From NCBI GenBank assembly GCA_964480565.1, contig CAYZSU010000007.1, positions 1 to 51,460 of the forward strand: a DNA stretch of 51,460 nucleotides, in the 5' to 3' direction. Shown in pieces: positions 1 to 9,560 of the stretch. The stretch comes from CAYZSU01 sp964480565 (GTDB lineage: Bacteria; UBA10199; 2-02-FULL-44-16; JAAZCA01). Numbering within the stretch: position 1 is the stretch's first letter; the number at the start of each line of letters is the position of its first letter. The position numbers were made by a program, and so were the translations under genes. Under the pieces are notes generated by a model. It saw only the letters and a program-made list of their open reading frames with translations. It ran no database searches and was not told the DNA's origin.

Positions 1-28
1 TTGTTAATTTGACGATGTATTTTTTCAT
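1..28 (-). CDS. Start of a transposase gene (IS630-like), cut by window edge
   Basis: Only the first nine codons lie in the window and read MKKYIVKLT on the minus strand. A Shine-Dalgarno-like AGGGGA sits about seven bases upstream of the ATG at 26-28. The peptide resembles the usual N-terminus of IS630-family transposases, recalled from family knowledge. The CCTGTAAAAGGGG sequence just upstream may belong to the terminal inverted repeat. Nine residues are weak evidence, and another gene could start this way. Confidence 0.35.
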
Positions 29-101
29 TTTGGAATCCCCTTTTACAGGGTTATACCACATTATTAAAATTATTACCCGTCAATTCATTGAAATCGGTGT
101 A

Positions 102-242
102 CTAGATGCTCTTCGCTAAGCGGTTACCAATTAATGTCCGTTTAGCGCAAGATTGCTTCTTTTCCTTATCCCAATAGGAAACCGACTTATAAGCATAAGT
201 GATACCAGAACGCTTGTCAGTTTGATGAATAACAGCAGCCAT
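102..242 (-). pseudogene. Truncated transposase N-terminus (IS4/IS1634-like)
   Basis: A 46-residue frame starts at an ATG with GGAGAGGG immediately upstream. It contains the stretch YAYKSVSYWDKEKKQ followed by SCAKRTLIG, which resembles the N-terminus of a large DDE transposase group (IS4/IS1634-like) in which the text normally continues past IG for several hundred residues. Here the frame departs after LIG and stops at TAG, and the next sequence leads into the start of another transposase. It is probably a fragment left when one insertion sequence landed in another. The family assignment is from memory of similar proteins. Confidence 0.55.
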
Positions 243-253
243 ACCCTCTCCTT

Positions 254-285
254 TATCGTTATGTACACGTTAACACATAACGATA
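254..285. repeat. 11-bp perfect inverted repeat upstream of the transposase fragment
   Basis: TATCGTTATGT at 254-264 is the exact reverse complement of ACATAACGATA at 275-285, with a 10-base spacer. A related half-copy, CGTTATGTGTTTAACG, lies at 354-369. The dyad is 12 bases from the start codon of the transposase fragment and touches its ribosome binding site. It could be an IS end or an operator; the sequence does not decide. Confidence 0.5.
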
Positions 286-437
286 CTTGGGGCAATTAAA
301 TAAACACGAAACTGTTAAAAAACAATAGCTTAAATGGTATTTGAATATGTTCTCGTTATGTGTTTAACGGGAATGCAGGATAGAAATATGCCTGGCAAAT
401 GATAGTCGGCGTTATGCCTGTATAGGCAAGTCTCTCG

Positions 438-482
438 CATTTTTAAACAACCCCACAAATTGTCTATTTTTCACCAGTTCCA
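438..482 (-). repeat. Truncated copy of the ~150-bp MITE family
   Basis: Read on the minus strand this matches the first ~45 bases of the intact copies at 34558 and 50191: the blocks AACTGGTGAAAAATAG, ACAATTTGTGGGGTTGTT and AAAAATG. The rest of the element is missing. It lies just beyond the stop codon of the surface-protein gene ending at 508. Confidence 0.75.
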
Positions 483-507
483 TGATATTGAAGCGATTCC
501 CTTCAAG

Positions 508-3124
508 CTAAACAATGCGAGAGGGAAAGACTCCGACAGTTTTTGCGGTAGAGGAGGCATTGCCAATCCCCCCATACCGGCAAAAACGAATAATCAGTAT
601 AGCTGAAATCAAACATAAAATAAGGGATACGGATTGTTCGTTTGTATCTATCACTTGACAACCACCGCTTGATGGCATGCCATTTATTGGACCAATGGCA
701 GGATCAACTGGATCTTGATCATCGACATCTAAAACACCGTCGCCATCATCATCGTCATCTGCATTATCACCAATACCATCTCCGTCTGTATCCACACTCT
801 CTGCAGGATCATTTGGAAATGCATCATCTGCATCCAACACACCATCACCATCCGCATCAATATTTACTATTGGATTTATAGGCGCTGGCACTGGATTCAC
901 AGGATNNNNNNNNNNNNNNNNNNNNNNNNNNNNNNNNNNNNNNNNNNNNNNNNNNNNNNNNNNNNNNNNNNNNNNNNNNNNNNNNNNNNNNNNNNNNNNN
1001 NNNNNCGGCATTTGCATCCTGAGGGCAATTATCCTGACCATCTTCAATACCATCGCTGTCCGCATCAATATTTACTATTGGATTTATAGGCGCTGGCACT
1101 GGATTCACAGGATTAACTGGATTTTGTACAACATCACATGCATCGCCAATGCCATTGCCATCCGCGTCTTCCTGACCGGCATTTGCATCCTGAGGGCAAT
1201 TATCCTGACCATCTTCAATACCATCGCTGTCAATATCTGCATCTGGTAAATTTTGATTACCATCAGATGATGGATCCAGCACAACAGGCGCAGGACCTGG
1301 CTCACCAAGAACTTCTTCTACATGATCATTATTAATTTCAGGAACTATCTGTTGGCCATTGCCTACTTCTGGCAATATTACTTGTGAAAAATTATCCCGG
1401 GCATTGCTATCCAATGTCGCGCTATATATTGTCACTCTAATTGGATGTTCAGGCATTTGATCCAATACCAATTCATGCAAAATCACCTGACGATTCGCTT
1501 CACCAGATCCTATATCACCTAGATCACAAACGACTTTTCCTTCAATTGGATCAATGCAATTGTGACCGACATCCATATCATCCATTGATATGCCATCAGG
1601 CAATTGCATTTCCAATATACTTGCATAGGCAACATTCTCTTTATTCTCTATAACTATTTGAAGATGAAATCCACGCCCCTCAACCACATCACCGACTATC
1701 TCAACACCTATCATCAAATCACTCTGAAAAGGCACTATATCATATGAAAATACCGTCATACTTGGCAAATTTTGATTATCCAAACTCCAGCCGCTAACAT
1801 ACACATGCTCTTCAGATTGCCAGTTTTTCAAAAACCCCTCGCCTGCACTACTTTCCCTGAGCAAAATCCCCAGTGTAGCAAAGCCTGTATAATCAAGGTC
1901 TCCATTGGGTAAAAGCTGCATCATAAATGGAATTCGAGATGCCATACCAGATATCATTATTTTATTCTCAGAACCAATGGAAATACCATAGGGTAAAATA
2001 TCCATTTGCTGAATCATGGCACCAAACTGTGGGTGATATAATTCTGACACTGTATTTGTTCCGCGAACAATCCCATTAACACCAAAATCTTTATCCAACT
2101 CGCCATTTATTAAAAAACGCGCCACAATGAGTTCTCGACGCTGTGTATCAACATATTTTGCATGCCCAGTCGCAAGTATTTTCACCTGACCATTATCATT
2201 TTGCATCGCAATATCTGTCAGTTCATCCACACTATCATTTGCACCAAAATCCAATGTCGCATAGCGCATATTGCCATTAAAATTTGGATCAATCCCATTT
2301 TCATATGAATGCAGACTAATAAAAAAATCATTTGAGTTGCCACGCGACAATACAGTTCCTGCGATAATGTATTGCGTATCATTTGCTGATTTAATAGCAT
2401 TGTAATGACCACGAAATACCTGACCGGTATTGGCGAGTGACTCTACAGCCGCATCGCTGGTAAAACCATTATCTATCAATGAATAACGCACTACAGAAGG
2501 CAAAAAATCACCCTCAGGATTGCCTTTATGTCCCACAATAATTAGATGTTCTCCATCTGGCGTAAGCAATCCCTGCGAACGAAATGAAAATTCAGTCGGT
2601 TGACTATTTACGGGTAAGCGTTCATTCGACAATAAATGCAATTTAATAGGTCCATTGGCAATACTATTATCCAATTGTCCATTTGATGTGAGATGAATGA
2701 CAGCAATGCCACTTTCTTTATTCTGTGCAATACCTGCATTATAATTAGCTATTACAATAATTCTATTATCCGGCAATACAACAATATCCGTTGCATCACA
2801 TTGCAGGGCTAATAAATTATTGTTTGGATTGCATGGCAATGGAATCCAGTGCATCCCATTTACTCCAAATCGATTATCCGGATTGCCATTCGCATCGACG
2901 CGAGCAATCATTGGTGCCCGCCAAAGCAAATTATTGTCATCGACATCCGGCGTCATGATAACGCCTGCAACAAGCAAATGCCTGTGACCATCCACAACTT
3001 GAATTTCTGAGCTTGTTGCGATGGATGGCAATGGTAATTCAAGTGATGCATGGATGGACGCATAAGACACAGGCATGCATAAATAAGTTATTAGAATAAT
3101 TGCAATGCACAAGTATCGATTCAT
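508..3124 (-). CDS. Secreted surface protein: delta-60 repeats, DUF11-like domain, thrombospondin type 3 repeats
   Basis: The start is set at the ATG at 3122-3124, preceded by AAGGAG, rather than at the longer frame from 3169. It gives a signal peptide (NRYLCIAIILITYLCMPVSYA). Then come several delta-60-type repeats (for example NGELDKDFGVNGIV), a DUF11-like beta domain around the VENKENVAYASILEMQLPDG stretch, and aspartate-rich thrombospondin type 3 calcium-binding repeats (DSDGIEDGQDNCPQDAN). The gene crosses a 100-N gap at 906-1005 inside these repeats, so length and frame across it are unknown. The C-terminal part has SSGGC followed by a hydrophobic segment (SVSLILCLISAILII) and a basic residue, like a membrane or sorting anchor, but with an unusually long tail of ~20 residues. 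Likely exported and cell-surface bound. The ligand is unknown. Confidence 0.8.
855..1233. repeat. Near-identical DNA repeats within the thrombospondin region, with assembly gap
   Basis: The ~50-base block at about 855-905 recurs at about 1060-1111, and the block at about 1006-1059 recurs at about 1180-1233. The gap of exactly 100 Ns (906-1005) lies between copies, as expected when short reads collapse a tandem array. The true repeat number is therefore unknown. Confidence 0.85.
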
Positions 3125-3457
3125 TGTGATCTCCTTAATTACTGTTGAAAATATTTTATTCGATTTCAACGCCCCATTCAGGCGGACGATTTGTTCGTTC
3201 CTTACTAAAATGCAGCATCCCTATAAATATCTCGTTCGACTCGTCTTAAGTCAATAAAACGAATTTCCTTTTAATTATTTCAAATTGATACAACTGTTAT
3301 TTTTTTGACGATATAGTTACCTATATTTCATTAAAAAGATTCCATTGACTGTTTTTAGCAATTTTCATGCCTATTCTTGTATTATACGAATAAATATAAC
3401 ATTTATTAGCAGACACCCTCACAATAAATATTTTATTTGGTGATCCCTCATTTTTTC
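3125..3457. other. AT-rich intergenic stretch without a recognised gene
   Basis: This lies between the surface-protein start codon and the split gene that follows. I see only AT-rich sequence, with no clear hairpin terminator and no convincing frame with a start codon. It presumably holds the promoter of the minus-strand surface-protein gene. Confidence 0.5.
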
Positions 3458-4191
3458 ATATAAAAACGCCATACAACCTGTTACAAGAACTTTACTGATT
3501 CACCTACTAGAGCACATCTGCTGGCAGCTAGCCTAGCTATAGTAGGTTTTATAGCTATTTGCAAGACATGCATATATTCTTTAAAGGAAATCCATTTACT
3601 TCTAGAAAACACCTATACGGATTTAGCTCAGGATAATTCGTCTGAAACAAATGAAATAGTTGAAAAACACCCTTTTAAAGCAGGCTCTTGCTATAATTCA
3701 GGTACAAATAGAGAAACAAAAAATTCATTAATCTGCTATCAAGCAGAAAATAATACATATAGGGACTGGTAAAAAATAGCAATTTTAGGGAGTGTTCAAA
3801 AATATTCAGATTCAAGGCAGACAGCAAATTCAATGAAGGCACATACATAAGAGTATGCAACCGAATTGAATTTGGCTTTCCAACGCCAAAGATGGGCGTT
3901 TTGAGGGCACTCCCATATACATTATTTGCAGATAAAAAAAGCACCCCAGTCCATATTGCATACAGACTAATGGACAATCCTCAAAGCATACCAATGCTTT
4001 CAATGAGTTTTTATCTGAAGAGAAGACCTACATGGACAATCGCATTTCAACAAATTGGCAATACAATTGAATTTAGGACACCCATTCCAAAGTTAAATGC
4101 AATAATTGACTTTATTGGAAGAGGACACATGCAACTGATGATGAATCAATTTTCAGGTAAAGAATTTTCAATATGTATGACAGATAAGTAG
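3458..4191 (+). pseudogene. Unknown gene split by a MITE insertion
   Basis: A frame without stops runs from about 3461 to the MITE at 3762. It encodes a hydrophobic segment (LLAASLAIVGFIAIC) followed by a polar region ending QAENNTY. After the MITE, a frame at about 3916-4191 ends in GKEFSICMTDK. Removing the 153-base element and one copy of the ATATA flank joins the two frames exactly (NNTY-TLFADKK), giving about 190 codons. The original product was probably a membrane-anchored or exported protein; I do not recognise the family. No ATG, GTG or TTG opens the left frame, so the 5' end is also damaged or the start is unusual. The right half can be read from an ATG inside the MITE (3892), which is unlikely to be a real start. 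Confidence 0.6.
3762..3914 (+). mobile_element. MITE-like hairpin element, copy 1 (153 bp)
   Basis: It begins GGGACTGGT and ends GGGCACTCCC, as in the intact copies at 34558 and 50191. The element is flanked by ATATA on both sides (3757-3761 and 3915-3919), consistent with a target duplication. Inside, GGGAGTG near the 5' part pairs with CACTCCC at the 3' end. It encodes no transposase and sits inside the split gene described above. Confidence 0.8.
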
Positions 4192-4200
4192 TTTTTATTC

Positions 4201-6135
4201 TCAACCCCTATTGCTAGCAATATCAATCAATTCACAGAATGCGTCCTCACTCATAATCTCAATCGCATTACCCACATCATTGTATTTATTTGCCTTTGTA
4301 AGCTTTGACCCAGCCTTACCCTCTGCACCAATAACCAATACATCTGTTTTTTGGGTTAATTGCGTTTGACATCGCCCACCAAGAGCAAGCACCTTTTCTT
4401 TCGCTTGTTTACGCGATAACTCACTCAATGTCGCTGTAAAAACAAAGGACTTGCCTGCATACGGCCATGTACTATCATGCGAAATATCGGGTGCACTATC
4501 TATCACCGTAATATGCATGAGCAGCTTTTCAATCAGTAATTTTTTGTGTTCAAAACCTAAACGAATATAATCTGCCATTACGGGCCCAATGCCATGAATG
4601 TGCGTTAATTCCTCATGACTCGCAGCCATAATAATATCTAAAGACCCCAATGCCTTGGCAATTGTTTTAGCTGCAACATCGCCCAATTCATTAATACCCA
4701 GAGCTTGCAAAAAAGTGGCAACTGGCAATTGCCGATGCGCCTGAATATTATCGATAATCTTTTGCGCCAAAACATCACCCATGCGATCAAATGCCAATAG
4801 ATCTTGCACGGATAATGAATAGAGCATGCTCGGATCTGTTACCAACTCTGATTCCACTAATTTTTCAAGCCACTTCTCACCAAGACCATCAATTCCTATC
4901 ACAGATACAAAATGAGAAAGCTCACCCACTTTGGAATGATGGCAATTGTTCGGATTTGCACAAAATAAAAAATCATCCTTTTGAATGACAGGACCCGCAC
5001 AGGATGGACATGCACACGGCAATACAATCGCAGTAGGACCAGGCGTCACCACAGATTCAATATTAGGAATGACCCCGCCGCGCCGAGTGATTATTACTTT
5101 AGCGCCCAGGCTTAAATTTAATTTCTGCATAATACTGATATTATGAAGCGATGCGCGCTGCACGCGGGCACCGGACAATACCACGGGCGAGACAATGGCC
5201 ACCGGTGTAATTGCACCGGTGCGCGACACACTCCAATGGACATCCTCCAATGTAGATATGCCGGATTCCCCTTGAAATTTATATGCAATTGCATAGCGCG
5301 GATGATGCGCAGTTTCGCCCAAACGCCGCTGTTCCAAAACATTATTTGCACGAAATACCACGCCGTCCGTGGCATAATCATAAGTATGACTCTTTTCTAA
5401 GATATTTTCAAAAGCTGTTTGCAAATTATCCCGCTCAACCAATTGCCAATCCACCGTTGCAAAGCCAAGATGAGATAGACATTCTAATTTATCTTTTTCA
5501 TTGTGTAAGTCTGTTGCTCCAATAATATCATAGGCAAAAAAACCCAGACCATAGGCCCCTGTTTTTTGTGGATTCTTTTGTTTAATCGCACCAGCAGCCA
5601 AGTTCCTCGGATTTGAAAATTCTTTTTCATAGCGATTAAACACGGACAGCGACATATAAATTTCTCCACGCACTTCACTATTTGGCATATTCACTTGCTG
5701 TGGAATACTATCGATAAAACGCACATTCCTTGTAATATCTTCCCCAGTAACACCATCGCCACGCGTCGATGATTGCATCAAATATCCATTACTATCATAT
5801 ACGAGTGAGATCGCACACCCATCCACTTTGGGACTGGCAACAACATCACCATCAAATTTCTGTGTCCATGCAATAATACCTATTTCATCATAGCATTTAT
5901 CCAACGATAACATTGGCAGACTATGTCGCACCTTTTTAGACTCAGGTAATTGATCGGAAGTAATTGCATAAAGCACATCTGCAGTGGGATCCAATCGTCG
6001 CAATGCTTCGACTAGTTGATCAAATTCCATATCAGATATTTGGGGATCATTTTTTACAAAATATTGATGATTATAATATTTAATTGCTGCCACCAACTCG
6101 TCTGATGAATATTCGCTAAGATGTTTATGAATCAT
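4201..6135 (-). CDS. ligA: NAD-dependent DNA ligase LigA
   Basis: It seals nicks in duplex DNA using NAD, in replication and repair. Visible parts are the N-terminal Ia region (YYNHQYFVKNDPQISDMEFD), the adenylation lysine in SPKVDG (about K103) and the downstream STRGDG motif. A zinc finger follows (CACPSC then CANPNNC), then helix-hairpin-helix repeats (about 420-550) and a BRCT domain near the C-terminus (about 565-640). At 644 residues it is slightly short of the usual ~670. The ATG at 6133-6135 has AAAGGA upstream. It is divergent from the M16 peptidase gene, with a ~100-base gap. Confidence 0.95.
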   Translation of the reverse strand: MIHKHLSEYSSDELVAAIKYYNHQYFVKNDPQISDMEFDQLVEALRRLDPTADVLYAITSDQLPESKKVRHSLPMLSLDKCYDEIGIIAWTQKFDGDVVASPKVDGCAISLVYDSNGYLMQSSTRGDGVTGEDITRNVRFIDSIPQQVNMPNSEVRGEIYMSLSVFNRYEKEFSNPRNLAAGAIKQKNPQKTGAYGLGFFAYDIIGATDLHNEKDKLECLSHLGFATVDWQLVERDNLQTAFENILEKSHTYDYATDGVVFRANNVLEQRRLGETAHHPRYAIAYKFQGESGISTLEDVHWSVSRTGAITPVAIVSPVVLSGARVQRASLHNISIMQKLNLSLGAKVIITRRGGVIPNIESVVTPGPTAIVLPCACPSCAGPVIQKDDFLFCANPNNCHHSKVGELSHFVSVIGIDGLGEKWLEKLVESELVTDPSMLYSLSVQDLLAFDRMGDVLAQKIIDNIQAHRQLPVATFLQALGINELGDVAAKTIAKALGSLDIIMAASHEELTHIHGIGPVMADYIRLGFEHKKLLIEKLLMHITVIDSAPDISHDSTWPYAGKSFVFTATLSELSRKQAKEKVLALGGRCQTQLTQKTDVLVIGAEGKAGSKLTKANKYNDVGNAIEIMSEDAFCELIDIASNRG

Positions 6136-6236
6136 TTCTATTTTTCCTTTTCATTCAATTCACTGAGTGGTATTTTTGGCGTATTCAAAATGAATAATCA
6201 ATAGGAATTCACACAATAACTAAAGGATTTTAAATT

Positions 6237-8789
6237 ATGAGCATTACAGAACATACATTACCCAATGGCTTGCGCATTATACTCGATGAAAATCATTCGT
6301 CAAAGACAGTCTCATTCAATGCATTGATCAATGTTGGCAGCGCCAATGAGACGGATAAAGACGCAGGCTTAAGCCATGTCATCGAACATATGCTATTTAA
6401 AGGCACACCCACTCGTCCGATGGGCAGCATTGCCAAGGATGTCGAAGGCGCAGGCGGTGACATCAATGCCTATACATCGCTAGACCAAACCGTCTATTAT
6501 ATTAATATGGCTTCGCGATTTGCCAATAAAGGGCTGGAAATCTTGGCAGACACGATTCAAAATCCATTATTTGACAAACAGGAATTAGAACGTGAAAAAG
6601 AAGTCATTTTAGAAGAAATTTTACGAGAACAAGATAACCCTGCTCGCATGTCAGGCGAACATTTATTTCAACTCGCCTATCGCACACATAACTATGGGCG
6701 ACCCATTATTGGTTATCCTGAAACCGTCAATGGCTTTTCACAAGCGGATTTAAAACGATTTCATAAAAAGTGGTATTCTCCGCATAATATTGTATTTATT
6801 GCAGTTGGTGACTTTGATACCAAAAAAATGCTTGCCAATATACAGAATCATTTCAGCCAATTTAAAGGCAAAAAGATCCCTTCTCAACCCAAAAGAATAG
6901 AACAAACACACACACAAATTCGTCTTCAATGCAATGAAATGACCATTAATAGCAGCTATTTAGCCATTGGATTTCATATCCCAGAATTTACTCATCCAGA
7001 TGTTCCAGCAATTGATTTACTCGCCCATATTCTTGGCGGCACCGACTCATCGCGATTGGAGCAAGAAATCAAAGAGAAAAAAGAACTTGCGCATCATATC
7101 TATTCCTATGCATTTACACCCAAAGACCCTGGGCTACTCTATATTGGCGCTGTATTATCAGACAATAATATTACCAATGCATTATCTGCAATTCGTGATG
7201 AATTATCCTTCCTGCAAACACATCGATTAAGCACTGAAGAACTCTCACGCGCTAAGCTCAACTTACGCTCCACAGAAATTTATGAAAAGGAAAGCGTTGG
7301 CGGACAAGGCTCTAAGATTGCATCATTTATATCCGCGGCAGGCACTATTGATTATGAGTCCGTTTATTATCAACGCCTTATGAATGTATCGCCTGATGAT
7401 ATTTTACGCATTGCCAATAAATATTTAAATCCAAATAAAGCATCCATTTCACTTACTTCCCCAAAAGGATCTGCGTGGTCAAAAAAGCAAAGCAAATTAC
7501 AAAACGCATTTCGTTTAAAGAATAAATGCACCAAGCCTCAGGGCAAACTCTCTAGACATGCACCGTATCAAACCACATTGGATAATGGACTAACGCTAAT
7601 TGTATATCCCAACCATAATTTGCCAATTGTATCGATCACCGCAGCGACATTGGCTGGCGTTCGGGCAGAAAATAAAAAAAACAATGGCATGACCAATTTA
7701 TTAACACGCATGTTCGTAAAAGGTACTGCGCATAAAGATGCCATTCACATTGCCAAAGAAATTGAAAAATATGCAGGCCAGATATCTGGATTTAGTGGCC
7801 GAAATATATCAGGGCTTCGCGCTGACTTTTTATCCGACCATTTAAACGATGGATTCAACCTAGTATCTGATATTTTATGCTGCCCAGCATTTAATACAGA
7901 TGAAGTAAAAAAAGAAAAATCTCTCATATTAAACGCAATTAAAGATCAAGAGGACGCATTATCCTCTGTTGCATTTGCAAGTTTTTTAAAACAATTATTC
8001 CCCAATCATCCGTATGGATTGCGCACTATTGGCGCAGCACCTAGCGTCAAGCGTTTAACATCTAAAAGCCTAAATCAATTCTATAAATCACATTTTACAT
8101 CCAATAATATGGTACTTAGCATTGTGGGAGACATCAGCATTCATGATGCATGCAATTATGCACATACATTATTCACTGATATTCCAAATGGCAAAAAAAG
8201 CACTTTAAAATTACCCACAGATCCTAAACCTGCAAAAATTCAATCCACAGTAATTCATAAAGATGATAAACAACAAGCGCATTTAGTGCTTGGATTTCAA
8301 GGAACCTCATTTTCTAACAAAGATCGTTATATCATGACAGTGCTCACAAGTATTTTAAGCGGTCAGGGTGGGCGATTATTCTTAAAGCTTCGCGATGAAA
8401 TGGGACTAGCATATGCAATTAGTGCCGTTAACCAAGAAGGCATTGAACCTGGCTTTTTCAGCGTATATATGGGTACTGATCCAAAGAAAATTGACATGGC
8501 AATTAATGGCATCTTGAGTGAATTACAACTTCTAAAGGACAAAAAAGTACCTGCAAATGAATTAAATCGCGTAAAACAGTATTTAATCGGCACATATGAA
8601 CTTGATCTGCAGCGAAACAGCTCTTTATCCTCTTTATATGCATTTTATTCCTTATATAATACACCGATATCTGACATTGAAAATTACCCAAAGTTAATAT
8701 CAACGATTACATCCGATGATATCATGCGCATTGCACAAAAATACTTTGATTTAAATGCATATACACTAGCTATTATTACGCCTAAGTGA
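6237..8789 (+). CDS. M16 family zinc metallopeptidase, two-domain single chain
   Basis: A pitrilysin/processing-peptidase relative of 850 residues. The first half carries the inverted zinc motif HVIEH (H47, E50, H51) and the third ligand E127, at the spacing expected for M16. The second half (about 440-850) repeats the fold, but the corresponding stretch (NNGMTNLLTRMFVKGT) lacks HxxEH, so it is the inactive partner half. The pair mimics PqqL-type or fused alpha/beta processing peptidases. No signal peptide is evident, so it is probably cytoplasmic. The ATG follows AAAGGA. tag lies 33 bases downstream and may be co-transcribed. Confidence 0.92.
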   Translation: MSITEHTLPNGLRIILDENHSSKTVSFNALINVGSANETDKDAGLSHVIEHMLFKGTPTRPMGSIAKDVEGAGGDINAYTSLDQTVYYINMASRFANKGLEILADTIQNPLFDKQELEREKEVILEEILREQDNPARMSGEHLFQLAYRTHNYGRPIIGYPETVNGFSQADLKRFHKKWYSPHNIVFIAVGDFDTKKMLANIQNHFSQFKGKKIPSQPKRIEQTHTQIRLQCNEMTINSSYLAIGFHIPEFTHPDVPAIDLLAHILGGTDSSRLEQEIKEKKELAHHIYSYAFTPKDPGLLYIGAVLSDNNITNALSAIRDELSFLQTHRLSTEELSRAKLNLRSTEIYEKESVGGQGSKIASFISAAGTIDYESVYYQRLMNVSPDDILRIANKYLNPNKASISLTSPKGSAWSKKQSKLQNAFRLKNKCTKPQGKLSRHAPYQTTLDNGLTLIVYPNHNLPIVSITAATLAGVRAENKKNNGMTNLLTRMFVKGTAHKDAIHIAKEIEKYAGQISGFSGRNISGLRADFLSDHLNDGFNLVSDILCCPAFNTDEVKKEKSLILNAIKDQEDALSSVAFASFLKQLFPNHPYGLRTIGAAPSVKRLTSKSLNQFYKSHFTSNNMVLSIVGDISIHDACNYAHTLFTDIPNGKKSTLKLPTDPKPAKIQSTVIHKDDKQQAHLVLGFQGTSFSNKDRYIMTVLTSILSGQGGRLFLKLRDEMGLAYAISAVNQEGIEPGFFSVYMGTDPKKIDMAINGILSELQLLKDKKVPANELNRVKQYLIGTYELDLQRNSSLSSLYAFYSLYNTPISDIENYPKLISTITSDDIMRIAQKYFDLNAYTLAIITPK

Positions 8790-8822
8790 AGTCCTGCATG
8801 AAATAATTTAATCGGAGAAAAT

Positions 8823-9401
8823 ATGAATTATAAACGATGCGAATGGTCGGGTTCAGATCCTATTTATATTAATTACCATGATCAGGAATGGGGAGTGCCT
8901 GTTTTTGAGGACAATACATTATTTGAATTTTTAGTACTTGAAGGGTTTCAAGCAGGCCTTAGCTGGCTGACTATTTTAAAAAAACGTGATAATTTCAGAG
9001 CCGCATTTGCTGGATTTGATTATCAAAAAATTGCTCGGTTCGATGAGAAAAAAATACATTCTCTCTGTCAAGATGCTGGCATTGTACGAAATAAGTTAAA
9101 AATAAATTCAACAATTTCTAATGCAAATGCATTTATGCGCATTCAAGATGAACATGGTTCATTTAGCGATTATATTTGGGGGTTTGTCGACGGCAAGCCA
9201 ATTCAAAACACCTATCAAACAATGAAAGACCTCCCAGCCAAAACCGACCTATCCGATAAGATCAGCAAGGATTTAAAAAAACGCGGTTTCAAATTTGTTG
9301 GATCAACAATTATATATGCTCACATGCAGGCCACAGGCATGGTTAACGATCATACTATCGATTGTTTTAGATATCAGGAAATTAAAAAACTATCATTATA
9401 A
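8823..9401 (+). CDS. tag: DNA-3-methyladenine glycosylase I
   Basis: It excises 3-methyladenine from alkylated DNA. The 192-residue length is normal. The N-terminus KRCEWSGSDPIYINYHDQEWG carries the zinc ligands Cys (RCEW) and His (NYHDQEWG), and the C-terminus VNDHTIDCFRY supplies the remaining His and Cys. The body (LEGFQAGLSWLTILKKR) matches Tag closely. The start ATG has GGAGAAA just upstream. Confidence 0.95.
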   Translation: MNYKRCEWSGSDPIYINYHDQEWGVPVFEDNTLFEFLVLEGFQAGLSWLTILKKRDNFRAAFAGFDYQKIARFDEKKIHSLCQDAGIVRNKLKINSTISNANAFMRIQDEHGSFSDYIWGFVDGKPIQNTYQTMKDLPAKTDLSDKISKDLKKRGFKFVGSTIIYAHMQATGMVNDHTIDCFRYQEIKKLSL

Positions 9402-9483
9402 TAAAACTGCCTTTGATTTTTTTTACCAACCCTATAATTATATTTTGAATTTTGATTATATTATATGATACAAATAGGCATTC

Positions 9484-9520
9484 AGGGATTACCCACAAAA
9501 TGGGTGTTTTTCTCATCCCT
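9484..9520 (+). repeat. Nested hairpin upstream of the first kinase cassette, possible MITE remnant
   Basis: AGGGAT at 9484-9489 pairs with ATCCCT at 9515-9520, and inside it ACCCA at 9491-9495 pairs with TGGGT at 9501-9505, followed by GTTTTT. It can act as a weak terminator after tag or as a leader hairpin. The block TACCCACAAAATG also appears at about 48593-48605, upstream of the other pseudokinase, and both look like decayed parts of the MITE family. Confidence 0.45.
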
Positions 9521-9560
9521 AGTCATCAATCATTAATTGCAACTGACTCTTGAGGGAACT

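Noticed and set aside
642..881. Histidine-rich plus-strand frame
   Set aside because: It is antisense to the aspartate-rich thrombospondin repeats; GAT codons read as His in reverse.
855..1233. Possible CRISPR-like direct repeats
   Set aside because: Repeats are in-frame coding units of a thrombospondin array with no unique spacers.
3675..3977. 100-codon minus-strand frame
   Set aside because: It is a translation across a MITE copy; similar peptides arise from the other copies, and there is no ribosome site.
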